Positions 1-8,116 of a DNA stretch of 64,000 nucleotides are shown here, in pieces. This stretch comes from Burkholderia sp. S171. Its GTDB lineage: Bacteria > Pseudomonadota > Gammaproteobacteria > Burkholderiales > Burkholderiaceae. The first letter of the stretch is position 1; each line of letters starts with the position of its first letter. Both the position numbers and the translations under genes were made by a program. Where the stretch lies: NCBI RefSeq assembly GCF_009766085.1, contig NZ_LMUF01000035.1, forward strand, positions 34,936-98,935. The letters are read 5' to 3'. A model generated the notes under the pieces. The model made no database searches and had not been told where the DNA came from. It saw only the letters and a list, made by a program, of their open reading frames with translations.

Positions 1-16
1 ACGCCAGGTGCAACGT

Positions 17-274
17 TTAGTGAAGGATCACCGGCTGGTTCATCAAGATGTCGAACTGGCCGAGAAACTCGTCCACATCTTCCAACGATTGTTCTTCCTG
101 CATCAACTTCTGGACATGCTCGCGAAAGCGCGCGGCGAGTGCGCCGTCAATGAAGATTTCGCGCTGCATGGTCTTGTCCACGATCTCGTAACCCCCCGCT
201 TTCATCGCGAGATGATTGTCCTGCGGCGGGAATTCGACTACACAATAGTTAGGGCTGTTGTAGATCATTTGCAT
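17..274 (-). CDS. DUF3567 family small protein
   Basis: An 85-residue protein of the DUF3567 family, which is almost confined to Burkholderiales and has no established function. It is soluble, with no signal peptide or membrane segment, and starts MQMIYNSPNYCVVEF, the recognisable family signature. The second half is charged and helical (REHVQKLMQEEQSLEDVDEF). The start at 274 is well supported: an AAGGAG sequence lies 7 bases upstream on the minus strand. No operon partner is visible inside the window, because the gene ends at the left edge. The family assignment is from memory of the signature. Confidence 0.9.
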   Translation of the reverse strand: MQMIYNSPNYCVVEFPPQDNHLAMKAGGYEIVDKTMQREIFIDGALAARFREHVQKLMQEEQSLEDVDEFLGQFDILMNQPVILH

Positions 275-863
275 GGCGACACTCCTTATTCCTGTTTGCC
301 CGTAAGGCGTTTCACCGTCTTACATTGAGCGTTTGGGTTGGAATTCAAGGGGTGGCCTCGACGTAGAGACCGAAAGCCCATCGAGGACCTTTGTTAGACA
401 TTCTCCCGCATAAATGTTTCCAGAAGTGCCCTGAAACGATGTGTTTCTTCTACTGGGGACAGATGTGGCGCGTCAAGTATTGCGAATCTTGCATCCATGC
501 TTGAATTCACCACCGCTTTCGTCTGCATCGGCGGCAATGACCCGCCTGGGCGTTTTAATCGATGCCGATTGCCCCTTCATACTGACATCGCGGATCGCAT
601 CGACAACCCCAGCGAAACCTTCAACCTATGTGAGTACAACCGCTGTGCAACCATCTCGACCCGTGCGTACCCGTTTAATCAGCACTTCCATGCTGGCCCT
701 GTTGAGGGGCCGCAACAGTTCGCGATCGAACCCATCTTCACACATTCGCCTACGCTCTGGCATTACCTGTTTAACGGAGTTTTTCGTCGAATCTTTATGC
801 CGTTAAGCATAGCCCGCCTGACTTAAGCCAGCGTTAAATTGCCAGCGTTGAAATAAGCCGATA
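275..863. other. intergenic region, 589 bases
   Basis: This stretch separates the 5' end of the DUF3567 gene from the 3' end of the DUF3108 gene. Apart from the ribosome binding site of the former and the doubtful decayed ORF at 473-763, no convincing gene, terminator or RNA was seen. The open frames on the plus strand (441-806, 497-826) have no ribosome binding site and no recognisable domain. Confidence 0.5.
473..763 (-). pseudogene. possible decayed small ORF with internal stop
   Basis: Reading the minus strand from an ATG at 763 gives about 45 residues (begins MPERRRMCEDGF), then a TAG at 626-628. The same frame continues for about 50 residues to a TGA at 473-475. The composition on both sides of the TAG is ordinary and protein-like (for example VEGFAGVVDAIRDVS), so one substitution may have split a roughly 95-residue gene. 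No family was recognised. It could equally be a chance open stretch in GC-rich DNA. Confidence 0.22.
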
Positions 864-2090
864 TCAGGGTTTATCGGATCCCGTCGCAGCCGGTGTTGCA
901 TCTTCAGACGCATCCGGCGTGCCCGCACCGGATTGCCCGGGCGTGGTGGACGGCGGTTGCAGCTTGCCGCGCCAGAGCATTTCGATCTGCATGCCATTCG
1001 GCTCCGTCTGCAGAATACGCACGGGCAGCCAGCCCAACGTGGGTGCCAGCCAGATATCGAGGCGTCGGCGATCACCGTCGCGTCGTGGCAGGCGGGTGAA
1101 ATGGCGGGCCTGTACGTTGCCGTCTGCGGTCTGGACGTTTTCATCGCCGACGGTTTCTATCGGCCAGATCTCGTTGCTGTCGTTATCGGCGACGCTGAAT
1201 TGACGCACTACGCCGGGTTTATAGGTATCGGGCGAACCGCGCACCAGACTCGACAACTGCATGACAACGCTGAAACGGTCTTCCGCACCGTCGGCAAGCG
1301 GCTGGTTGTTCGGTGTGCGCGTGTACACCAGTTGCTTCGTGGTGCGATCGAAGACGGTGATGTCGGCGGCGCGGCGGCCACGCTGCTCCGAGTATTGCTC
1401 GGGTGCAATGCCGAAACCATCGATATGGCCCTTGCTGGAATACACATACGGTCCGACGAACGGCAAGGGGATGGAGACGACCATCTCGTAGTGCTGGCCG
1501 TCGTTGACCCAATGAATATTGCCGACCTGATTCATCACGCCATTGATCCGCGTGTCGTAACGAAGTTCGCCCGAGGGCGGGACGCTGAATTTATCGCCGG
1601 TTGTGGGTGCTGCTGCGGCGGCGGTTGCGGCCGCTGCTTGAGAGGCTGCTGCGTCGCTTGCTGCCTTCGCCGCGGCTTGTGCTGCGGCGGCTGCTTGCGC
1701 GACTGCTGCTGCTTGAGCCGCTTGCGTTACTTGTGCTGCTTGAGCTACTTGAGCCGCCTGTTCAGTCTGTGCCGTCGTGATGGCGTGCGAGGGCTGGGGT
1801 TGCGGCACTGGCTTGGGCTTGGGAGCGGGCGGTGGCGGCGTGACAGGCTTCGGTGCTTGCGCTATCGGCTTGGGCGTTAGCAACTCGACTTGCACCGGAA
1901 CATGTTCAGCCGGCTGCGGATTCGATGCGTTCCTGCTCCTGTCTACCCAGCGTCCCGCAGCCCAATGCAGTGCCACCACAACAAGCAGCACGATTAGCCA
2001 CACGACCCATCGAAGGGAGGGGGCGGCGGCCAAATTGTCGGACGATGCGCCAGCATTGGGGCGACGTCGGCGAAGCAGGGAGAACGGCAT
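864..2090 (-). CDS. DUF3108 domain protein with TonB-like N-terminus
   Basis: A 408-residue inner-membrane-anchored periplasmic protein. Residues about 27-47 form one membrane segment (VVWLIVLLVVVALHWAAGRW). A proline-rich stretch follows (PKPVTPPPPAPKPKPVPQPQP region, about 75-95), as in TonB-like energy-transducing proteins, then an Ala/Gln-rich low-complexity linker (about 105-165). The C-terminal half (about 170-390) matches the DUF3108 family, thought to form a periplasmic beta-rich domain of unknown role. The gene appears monocistronic. The start has only a weak ribosome binding site, but the arginine-rich segment before the membrane helix fits the N-terminus. Confidence 0.82.
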   Translation of the reverse strand: MPFSLLRRRRPNAGASSDNLAAAPSLRWVVWLIVLLVVVALHWAAGRWVDRSRNASNPQPAEHVPVQVELLTPKPIAQAPKPVTPPPPAPKPKPVPQPQPSHAITTAQTEQAAQVAQAAQVTQAAQAAAVAQAAAAAQAAAKAASDAAASQAAAATAAAAAPTTGDKFSVPPSGELRYDTRINGVMNQVGNIHWVNDGQHYEMVVSIPLPFVGPYVYSSKGHIDGFGIAPEQYSEQRGRRAADITVFDRTTKQLVYTRTPNNQPLADGAEDRFSVVMQLSSLVRGSPDTYKPGVVRQFSVADNDSNEIWPIETVGDENVQTADGNVQARHFTRLPRRDGDRRRLDIWLAPTLGWLPVRILQTEPNGMQIEMLWRGKLQPPSTTPGQSGAGTPDASEDATPAATGSDKP

Positions 2091-2296
2091 CGGGTAGCTC
2101 GGAAACGCGCGTGGTCAGGCAAGCGGTAAAACGCTGCCGGGGGAACAATCGGCAACGATCATAAGAGAGCGCAAGTGATCAAAGGATCAAGCAGGGCCAC
2201 GCAAAACGCGACACCGCGACACGCGCACGAAACGCATATGACTCGCGGGCACGCCGCGATGTTCCGCGCTCGTGAGCATCGTACGATCCTCAAGTC

Positions 2297-3169
2297 TTAC
2301 CGCTCGCCCGGTTTGTACCCGAGTTCGTAAGAAAGCTGCCCCGCGCACTCGCGCAAGGCAGTGTCAATGTCGCCGCCCCAGCGGGTATCGAATGATCCTT
2401 CCTGGCCGAGCGCAATCAGCCCGAGCGCGAGATCGCCGGTCGAGTCGAACACCGGCGTGCAGAACGCATGGATGGTCGGCAGCAACATGCCTTCCACCCG
2501 CGCCGCGCCGTGCGCGCGGATTTCGGCGAGCACGGGTTCAATGTCTGCCATTGACTGCCGCGTGGCGGCGAGTTCGCGATCGAGCATCACTTGCGTCTTG
2601 CTGCGCGGTAGCCATGCTGCAAACAGCAAACCCGTCGCCGATGACAACAGCGGCATGACATCGCCGAGTTTCAACGAAGCCTTCGCCGGATAGCTTGACT
2701 CCATCCAGTGCACGACGGTCGGGCCCTGATTGCCCCACACCGCGATCCCCACGGTCAGGTCAAGCCGGTCGCGCAACCCCGTCAGCGTGATGCGCGCGAG
2801 CTTCACGCCATCGACTCGGGCGAGGCGCGCCAAACCCATCTGCAATGCGAATCCACCGAGCTCATAACGCCCCGAGACCGGATCCTGAGAGACCGCGCCA
2901 AGCCGCAGGAAACTGACCAGGTAACGATGCGCCTTCGCCGGGCTCATGCCGGCGCGCTGGGCGAGATCGCGCAGCATCATCGCGCGCGGCTCGTTGGTCA
3001 GCACGTCGAGCAGGCGGAAGCCGACTTCGATCGACTGGATGCCCGAGCGGAATTTTTCCTCGGTGGCGTCGGCGTTGTCGCTTGAATCGGCGGAGTCGAG
3101 GACATCGTCGGCTTCGGCCTGTTCGGATGAGGGCAACGCGGACGAACCGGGACGGCTGGGAGAGGGCAT
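2297..3169 (-). CDS. IclR-family transcriptional regulator
   Basis: About 290 residues when started at the ATG at 3169; an upstream in-frame ATG at 3283 would add 38 residues that do not look like IclR. After a disordered acidic N-terminus (to about residue 50), the winged helix-turn-helix spans about 55-115 (IQSIEVGFRLLDVL, then LAQRAGMSPAKAHRYLVSF). The effector domain follows (VGIAVWGNQGPTVVHW, LLSSATGLLFAAWLP, and the typical FCTPVFDSTGDLALGLIALG). It is divergent from the FAH-like gene at 3442, so it probably controls that gene and perhaps the genes downstream. The ligand is unknown. Confidence 0.9.
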   Translation of the reverse strand: MPSPSRPGSSALPSSEQAEADDVLDSADSSDNADATEEKFRSGIQSIEVGFRLLDVLTNEPRAMMLRDLAQRAGMSPAKAHRYLVSFLRLGAVSQDPVSGRYELGGFALQMGLARLARVDGVKLARITLTGLRDRLDLTVGIAVWGNQGPTVVHWMESSYPAKASLKLGDVMPLLSSATGLLFAAWLPRSKTQVMLDRELAATRQSMADIEPVLAEIRAHGAARVEGMLLPTIHAFCTPVFDSTGDLALGLIALGQEGSFDTRWGGDIDTALRECAGQLSYELGYKPGER

Positions 3170-3441
3170 GGAGAAATCGATAACGGCGCGAGCCGGTTCA
3201 CAAAACAAGGTTAGGTCAGAGGCGCGTGAGCGGACCAAATGGCGACGTAGACAGCTAAGGGCACGGCAACCGGCAAACGCCATCGCTGCTCAACGCCGAC
3301 GTCCACCATCCCTGAAAAACGAATCGGCAAACGCAGCGAACCATTCCACCGCATCGGCCGAATCATCGCAAAACCGCCTCGACATGATTCACCATCGTAA
3401 AATAGATTTCCTCCATCGTCACTAAACGTACAAAACGGCTT

Positions 3442-4428
3442 ATGAAACTTGCCACGCTGAAGGACGGAACGCGCGACGGCCAACTGGTCGTCGTATCGCG
3501 TGATTTGCGCACGGCGGCCATTGCCGACGCGATTGCACCGACGCTGCAACGCGCGCTGGACGACTGGACTTTTTACGCGCCGCAGTTGCTCGATCTCTCG
3601 GATTCGCTTAACCAGGGCCGCGCGCGGCACTCGTTCGCCTTCGACCCCAAAGCCTGCATGGCGCCGCTTCCCCGCGCGTTTCAGTGGGCCGACGGCTCGG
3701 CTTACGTGAACCATGTCGAACTCGTGCGGCGCGCCCGCAAAGCGGAAATGCCGCCCGAATTCTGGACCGATCCCCTGATGTACCAAGGCGGTGGCGACGA
3801 TTTGCTCGGAGCCGAAGACGATATCGTGTGTGCATCGGAGGCTTATGGGATCGACTTCGAAGCCGAAGTGGCCGTGATCACAACCGACGTGCCGATGGCC
3901 GTCAAACCCGCCGACGCGCTCAGGCACGTTCGCTTGCTGATGCTGGTCAACGATGTCTCGCTGCGCAACCTTATCCCTGCGGAACTGGGCAAGGGTTTCG
4001 GGTTTTTCCAGAGCAAACCGGCCACGGCGTTCTCGCCGGTCGCGGTCACGCCGGACGAGCTTGGCGATGCATGGCACGAGGGCCGCGTGCATCGGCCGAT
4101 GACCGTGCATTGGAACGGCAAGAAAGTGGGCCAGCCCGATTGCGGCACCGACATGGTGTTCAACTTCGGCGAATTGATCGCCCACGCTGCGAAGACCCGC
4201 AATGTGCGCGCGGGATCGATCGTGGGTTCGGGCACGGTCTCGAACAAGGATACGAAGCGGGGTTACTGCTGTATCGCCGAGAAGCGCTGCCTGGAGACTA
4301 TCGAACACGGTGCGCCCACAACGGAGTTCATGAAGTTCGGCGACAGCGTGAAGATCGAAATATTCGATGAAGCCGGCAGGTCGATTTTCGGTGCTATCGA
4401 TCAGTCGGTCGTGGCGCTGAATGAGTAG
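3442..4428 (+). CDS. fumarylacetoacetate hydrolase family protein
   Basis: A 328-residue cytoplasmic enzyme of the FAH family, which cleaves C-C bonds of acylpyruvates or decarboxylates or isomerises related diketo acids using a divalent metal. The metal site is visible as the E-x-E pattern in GIDFEAEVAVITTDVP with an upstream glutamate/aspartate cluster (GGGDDLLGAEDD). The tail SGTVSNKDTKRGYCCIAEKR carries the usual GSGTVS substrate loop. It starts 272 bases from the IclR start on the opposite strand, which suggests an IclR-controlled catabolic gene. The ribosome binding site is weak. The exact substrate, fumarylacetoacetate or another, cannot be decided from sequence. Confidence 0.88.
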   Translation: MKLATLKDGTRDGQLVVVSRDLRTAAIADAIAPTLQRALDDWTFYAPQLLDLSDSLNQGRARHSFAFDPKACMAPLPRAFQWADGSAYVNHVELVRRARKAEMPPEFWTDPLMYQGGGDDLLGAEDDIVCASEAYGIDFEAEVAVITTDVPMAVKPADALRHVRLLMLVNDVSLRNLIPAELGKGFGFFQSKPATAFSPVAVTPDELGDAWHEGRVHRPMTVHWNGKKVGQPDCGTDMVFNFGELIAHAAKTRNVRAGSIVGSGTVSNKDTKRGYCCIAEKRCLETIEHGAPTTEFMKFGDSVKIEIFDEAGRSIFGAIDQSVVALNE

Positions 4429-4574
4429 CTGAACGAGTAGCCGATGAATAAGCGACGCCGCCAGTAAGGGGTTTCGCCCGATGCGCTCACATGCTGCACC
4501 GCCCTACACTTGCCGCATTGCGTCGAAACGCTTACAAAAACCTGCGTCGGCGCACTCACAACAAGGAGACTTCG

Positions 4575-5759
4575 ATGCAGTCAGGCGGCAGATGGGGAGC
4601 GGCGGTCAGGCAATTGGGAGTGGGTGTCTTGCTCACACTCACAGTTTCAACGGCGGCTTGGGCGCAGACGCCGCATGTGAAGATCGGGCTGGTGCTGTCA
4701 TTGACGGGGCCGGCGGCGTCGCTGGGCATTCCGGCACGCGATACGGTGGCGTTGCTGCCAAAGGAAATGGGCGGCCGCCCGGTGGATTACATCATCCTCG
4801 ATGACGCCTCCGACACCACCCAAGCCGTGCAGACCACGAAGAAGCTGATTTCCGAAGATCACGTGGACGCGATCATCGGTTCATCGATTACGCCGAACTC
4901 GCTTGCCATGATCGATGTGGTCGCCGACGGTCAGACGCCCATGATCTCGCTCGCGTCTTCATCGAAGATTATTGAACCGGTCGATGCCAAACGCCACTGG
5001 GTCTTCAAGACGCCGCAAACCGACGCCATGATGGCGTCCGCCATTGCCGAACATGCCAGCAATCATGGCGTGAAAACGATGGCGTTTATCGGTCAGGCCG
5101 ATGCACTCGGCGAGACCTTTTATGCAGAAGTCGCGAAGTTCGCGCAGCTTCACCACATCACGATGGTGGCAAACGAACGCTTCAACCGTACCGACACCAG
5201 CGTGACCGGCCAGGTCCTGAAGATCCTCGCGGCGAAACCGGACGCGGTCGTCGTAGGCGCAGCGGGAACGCCCGCCGCGCTGCCGCCGAAGACGCTGCGG
5301 GAACGCGGCTACAAAGGCGTGATTTATCATAACCACGGCACGGGCAATCGCGACTTCCTGCGCGTGTGCGGGGCGGATTGCAACGGCACGTTCTTGCCGA
5401 CGAGCCCGGTGCTCGTCGCGTCGCAACTGCCTGACGATCATCCGGCGAAACATCTCGCGCTGGAGTACATCAAACTGTATGAAACGAAGTACGGCGCTGG
5501 CACGGTTTCGGCGTTCGGTTCGTATGCGTGGGACGCGGGCATGTTGCTGAACCGCGCGGTGCCGATTGCGTTGAAGGCGGGTGCGCCGGGCACGCCAGAG
5601 TTCCGCGGCGCCTTGCGCGATGCGCTGGAAAACACGAAGAATTTTGCGGACTCGAACGGCCTCGTTAACATGACGCCGAACGATCATATCGGTCTCGATC
5701 AACGTGCTCGTGTAATAGCGGAGATCGAGAACGGCAAGTGGATCTATCAACCGCGTTGA
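4575..5759 (+). CDS. ABC transporter substrate-binding protein, branched-chain amino acid type
   Basis: A 394-residue periplasmic binding protein (Peripla_BP_6/LivJ-like). The start at 4575 is chosen for AAGGAG at 4563-4568 and because it gives a clean Sec signal peptide (LGVGVLLTLTVSTAAWA, then cleavage near AWA-QT). The mature start VKIGLVLSLTGPAASLG is typical of the family, as are the DDASDTTQAVQTTKKLI and ISLASSS segments. No permease or ATPase gene is adjacent, so it must use a transporter encoded elsewhere. It lies between the FAH-like and hydratase genes on the same strand and may belong to the same catabolic unit, possibly for aromatic or branched acids (inference). Confidence 0.9.
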   Translation: MQSGGRWGAAVRQLGVGVLLTLTVSTAAWAQTPHVKIGLVLSLTGPAASLGIPARDTVALLPKEMGGRPVDYIILDDASDTTQAVQTTKKLISEDHVDAIIGSSITPNSLAMIDVVADGQTPMISLASSSKIIEPVDAKRHWVFKTPQTDAMMASAIAEHASNHGVKTMAFIGQADALGETFYAEVAKFAQLHHITMVANERFNRTDTSVTGQVLKILAAKPDAVVVGAAGTPAALPPKTLRERGYKGVIYHNHGTGNRDFLRVCGADCNGTFLPTSPVLVASQLPDDHPAKHLALEYIKLYETKYGAGTVSAFGSYAWDAGMLLNRAVPIALKAGAPGTPEFRGALRDALENTKNFADSNGLVNMTPNDHIGLDQRARVIAEIENGKWIYQPR

Positions 5760-5783
5760 TTTCTTTTTAGCAAAGGCACGACC

Positions 5784-6611
5784 ATGAGCGACCTGTCTCT
5801 TTACGCGCATTACACGTCGCTGGAATTGCGGCGGCACGACCATGGCGTGCTTGAAATCGTGATGAACGGCGAGGGTGCGAACAAGAGCGGACTCGCGACG
5901 GCGGACGCGAACATGCATCGCGAGCTGGCGGATATCTGGCGCGATATCGATCGCGATCCTGACACGCGCGTGGCGTTGATTCGCGGCGAGGGTAAGGGGT
6001 TTTCGGGTGGCGGCGACTTGCATCTGGTCGAACAAATGGCGTCGGACTTCGAGGTCCGCACGCGAGTCTGGCGCGAGGCGCGCGATCTCGTTTATAACGT
6101 GATCAACTGCAGCAAGCCGATCGTCTCGGCCATGCACGGACCGGCGGTTGGTGCGGGACTGGTGGCAGGCCTGCTCGCCGATATTTCCATCGCTGCGAAA
6201 ACGGCGCGCATTATCGATGGGCACACGCGGCTCGGTGTGGCCGCCGGCGATCACGCGGCAATCGTGTGGCCGTTGCTGTGCGGCATGGCGAAAGCGAAGT
6301 ATTACCTGCTGTTGTGCGAACCGGTGAGCGGCGAGGAAGCGGAGCGCATCGGGCTGGTGTCGCTGGCAGTGGACGAAAGCGAATTGCTGACGAAAGCATT
6401 CGAGGTCGCGAATCGTTTGGCGCAAGGTTCGCAGACCGCCATCCGCTGGACTAAATACGCGCTGAACAACTGGCTGCGAACGGCCGGCCCGGCCTTCGAT
6501 ACCTCGCTGGCGCTCGAATTCATGGGCTTTTCCGGGCCCGATGTGCAGGAAGGCATCAAGTCGCTGCGTGAGCGGCGCGCGCCGGAGTTCCCGGGCGGAT
6601 CGCCGTTTTAG
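5784..6611 (+). CDS. enoyl-CoA hydratase/isomerase family protein
   Basis: A 275-residue crotonase-fold enzyme acting on acyl-CoA. The two oxyanion-hole segments are present: FSGGGDL at residues 73-79 and HGPAVGAGLV at 118-127. The region IDGHTRLGVAAGDHAAIVWP (about 144-163) is where the general-base glutamates sit in hydratases; here it resembles the crotonase subgroup with AGD rather than the PE(I/V) motif, so it may not be a classical hydratase. It begins 24 bases after the binding-protein gene and is probably co-transcribed with it. Confidence 0.88.
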   Translation: MSDLSLYAHYTSLELRRHDHGVLEIVMNGEGANKSGLATADANMHRELADIWRDIDRDPDTRVALIRGEGKGFSGGGDLHLVEQMASDFEVRTRVWREARDLVYNVINCSKPIVSAMHGPAVGAGLVAGLLADISIAAKTARIIDGHTRLGVAAGDHAAIVWPLLCGMAKAKYYLLLCEPVSGEEAERIGLVSLAVDESELLTKAFEVANRLAQGSQTAIRWTKYALNNWLRTAGPAFDTSLALEFMGFSGPDVQEGIKSLRERRAPEFPGGSPF

Positions 6612-6679
6612 GTCCGCATCGACTATCTTGTGGTTTCCGCCAAATTCAACCGTACCCGCAGCATCAAGGAGAAAGTCTC

Positions 6680-7456
6680 ATGACCGATACGCCCGGTGGT
6701 ACGCCGCCCTTTGGAAGCTTCCCAGGCATGACCGGTTTTCCCCAGGGCGACATGATGGAAAAGATGTGGGACATGATGAAGCTGAACCCGTTCGCGGCAG
6801 CCGCTGCGCCGGGCGGATCCCCGTCGCTGTCCATGATGTCCGACATGCTCGCGCCGCTCACGAACGTGGAAGAACTCGACAAGCGCATCAAGGACATGCG
6901 TGCGGTCGAGCAATGGCTCAAGCTCAACCTGAACATGCTGCAATCGGCTATCCAGGCGCTGGAAGTGCAGCGCGCGACGCTTGCCACATTGCGCGCGTTC
7001 GGCGCGTTCGCGCAGTCATCGGTGGAGAAGGCGAAGACCTCGTCGGCGGCGTCATCGGCTGCTTCCGGGTGGCCCGCGCCGCCGCCGGAAAAGCCGAAGG
7101 CGGAAGCGCAGCCGCAGCCGAAGCCGGGAACGGAAGCGCCAAATGAAGCCAGCGGGAACGACGCTTCATTCGATCCTTCGGGCTGGTGGAACTTGCTTCA
7201 GTCACAATTCAACAACCTTGCAACGCTGGCGATGGCGCAACAAAATGCCGGCGCCGCCGCGCCGAGCATGAGCACGGATGAAGACGAAAACGGCGATGAC
7301 GACAACGACAACGACAACGATAACGACGGCGATGACGACGTAGAACCGCCCGAAGCCGCATCACCGCCGAAAGCCGACGCGCCACCCGCGGACAAGAAAG
7401 CCGCAGCTAAGAAAGCGCCTGCCAGAAAAGCGGCGCCACGAAAGAAGCCGCTTTGA
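6680..7456 (+). CDS. phaM: PhaM, polyhydroxyalkanoate granule and nucleoid-binding protein
   Basis: A 258-residue homologue of PhaM, which in Ralstonia eutropha activates PHB synthase PhaC, links granules to the nucleoid and binds DNA through a histone-like tail. The N-terminal family segment is clear (MMEKMWDMMKLNPF at about 25-38; EELDKRIKDMRAVEQWLKLN at 64-83, a predicted coiled coil). The tail is unusual: an Asp/Asn run (about 199-221) precedes the lysine/alanine-rich DNA-binding end (239-258, AAAKKAPARKAAPRKK). The start at 6680 has AAGGAGA close upstream. It points to PHB storage in this organism. Confidence 0.9.
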   Translation: MTDTPGGTPPFGSFPGMTGFPQGDMMEKMWDMMKLNPFAAAAAPGGSPSLSMMSDMLAPLTNVEELDKRIKDMRAVEQWLKLNLNMLQSAIQALEVQRATLATLRAFGAFAQSSVEKAKTSSAASSAASGWPAPPPEKPKAEAQPQPKPGTEAPNEASGNDASFDPSGWWNLLQSQFNNLATLAMAQQNAGAAAPSMSTDEDENGDDDNDNDNDNDGDDDVEPPEAASPPKADAPPADKKAAAKKAPARKAAPRKKPL

Positions 7457-7463
7457 TCCACGC

Positions 7464-7493
7464 TTCAAGCGGCGTTGTGGCTATGCGCTTGAA
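7464..7493. terminator. possible convergent hairpin between phaM and the chalcone-isomerase-like gene
   Basis: An 8-base inverted repeat, TTCAAGCG at 7464-7471 and CGCTTGAA at 7486-7493, lies in the 45 bases between two convergent stop codons. There is no T-run on either side, so intrinsic termination is only a guess from position. Confidence 0.35.
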
Positions 7494-7501
7494 ACGCTAA
7501 C

Positions 7502-8116
7502 CTACTGCGCCGCGCCGTTGGCGAGCAACTGGTTGCGCAAGCCCGGCGCCGACGTGCGCGGATCGAGCCAGATCGAGAAGAAAGCGCGAGCGAAGTCGTC
7601 GCCGGGAATCGTGCCGATGACTTTATCGTCAGCATAAAATGTCGTGCCGCGTTCCGGCACAAATACGCCAATGACATGATCTCCCGGCTGCACGTCCGGG
7701 AAGATCTTTTCCAACTGCGCTTGCCATTGCGCCGTCTGTTCTTTGCTCGCCACCTTCAGCTCGTCCATTTCCTGACGGCCTCTCTTGGCGATCGCGGGCC
7801 CCTTGAAAGCACGCGCATATTCAATATCCAGCGCAAACGGCCGCGCCGTCAATTCCTTGCTCGACAGACCCGTCGGCCCGACAAACAGTTTGGCGTCGTA
7901 GATATGAAAACCGTACATGCGCAACTCGCCTTCGCCCTGCACGCGCGCTTGCGGAATCGTCTGACGCACGACCGATGCGGCGTCGAAAGCAAATGCCTGA
8001 ATCGGCAAGACGATCAGGATGACAGCAAGCGCAGCGATCCTGGCAATCAGGCGTGTTCCAGCGTGAACTGGATGACGTCGGTGTTCGAGTGCGCGAACGC
8101 GGCCTCGCAATAACAT
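7502..8116 (-). CDS. chalcone-isomerase-like periplasmic protein
   Basis: A protein of about 200 residues with a signal peptide (LIARIAALAVILIVLPIQAFA) and the chalcone-isomerase-like fold of bacterial CHI-like proteins (GEGELRMYGFHIYDAKLFVGP; late segment FARAFFSIWLDPRTSAPGLR). Bacterial members are not known to isomerise chalcones; lipid or fatty-acid binding is suspected for the fold. The start is uncertain. The ATG at 8116 overlaps the upstream methyltransferase gene by 70 bases, while a non-ATG start near 8060, just before the signal peptide, would fit the common overlap style. It is the last gene of the FAD-oxidoreductase/DUF1365/methyltransferase operon. Confidence 0.78.
   Translation of the reverse strand: MLLRGRVRALEHRRHPVHAGTRLIARIAALAVILIVLPIQAFAFDAASVVRQTIPQARVQGEGELRMYGFHIYDAKLFVGPTGLSSKELTARPFALDIEYARAFKGPAIAKRGRQEMDELKVASKEQTAQWQAQLEKIFPDVQPGDHVIGVFVPERGTTFYADDKVIGTIPGDDFARAFFSIWLDPRTSAPGLRNQLLANGAAQ

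Noticed and set aside
4959..6425. Long antisense open frame (488 codons) over the binding-protein and hydratase genes
   Set aside because: It is the high-GC shadow of two well-supported genes and has histidine/arginine-rich, non-family composition.
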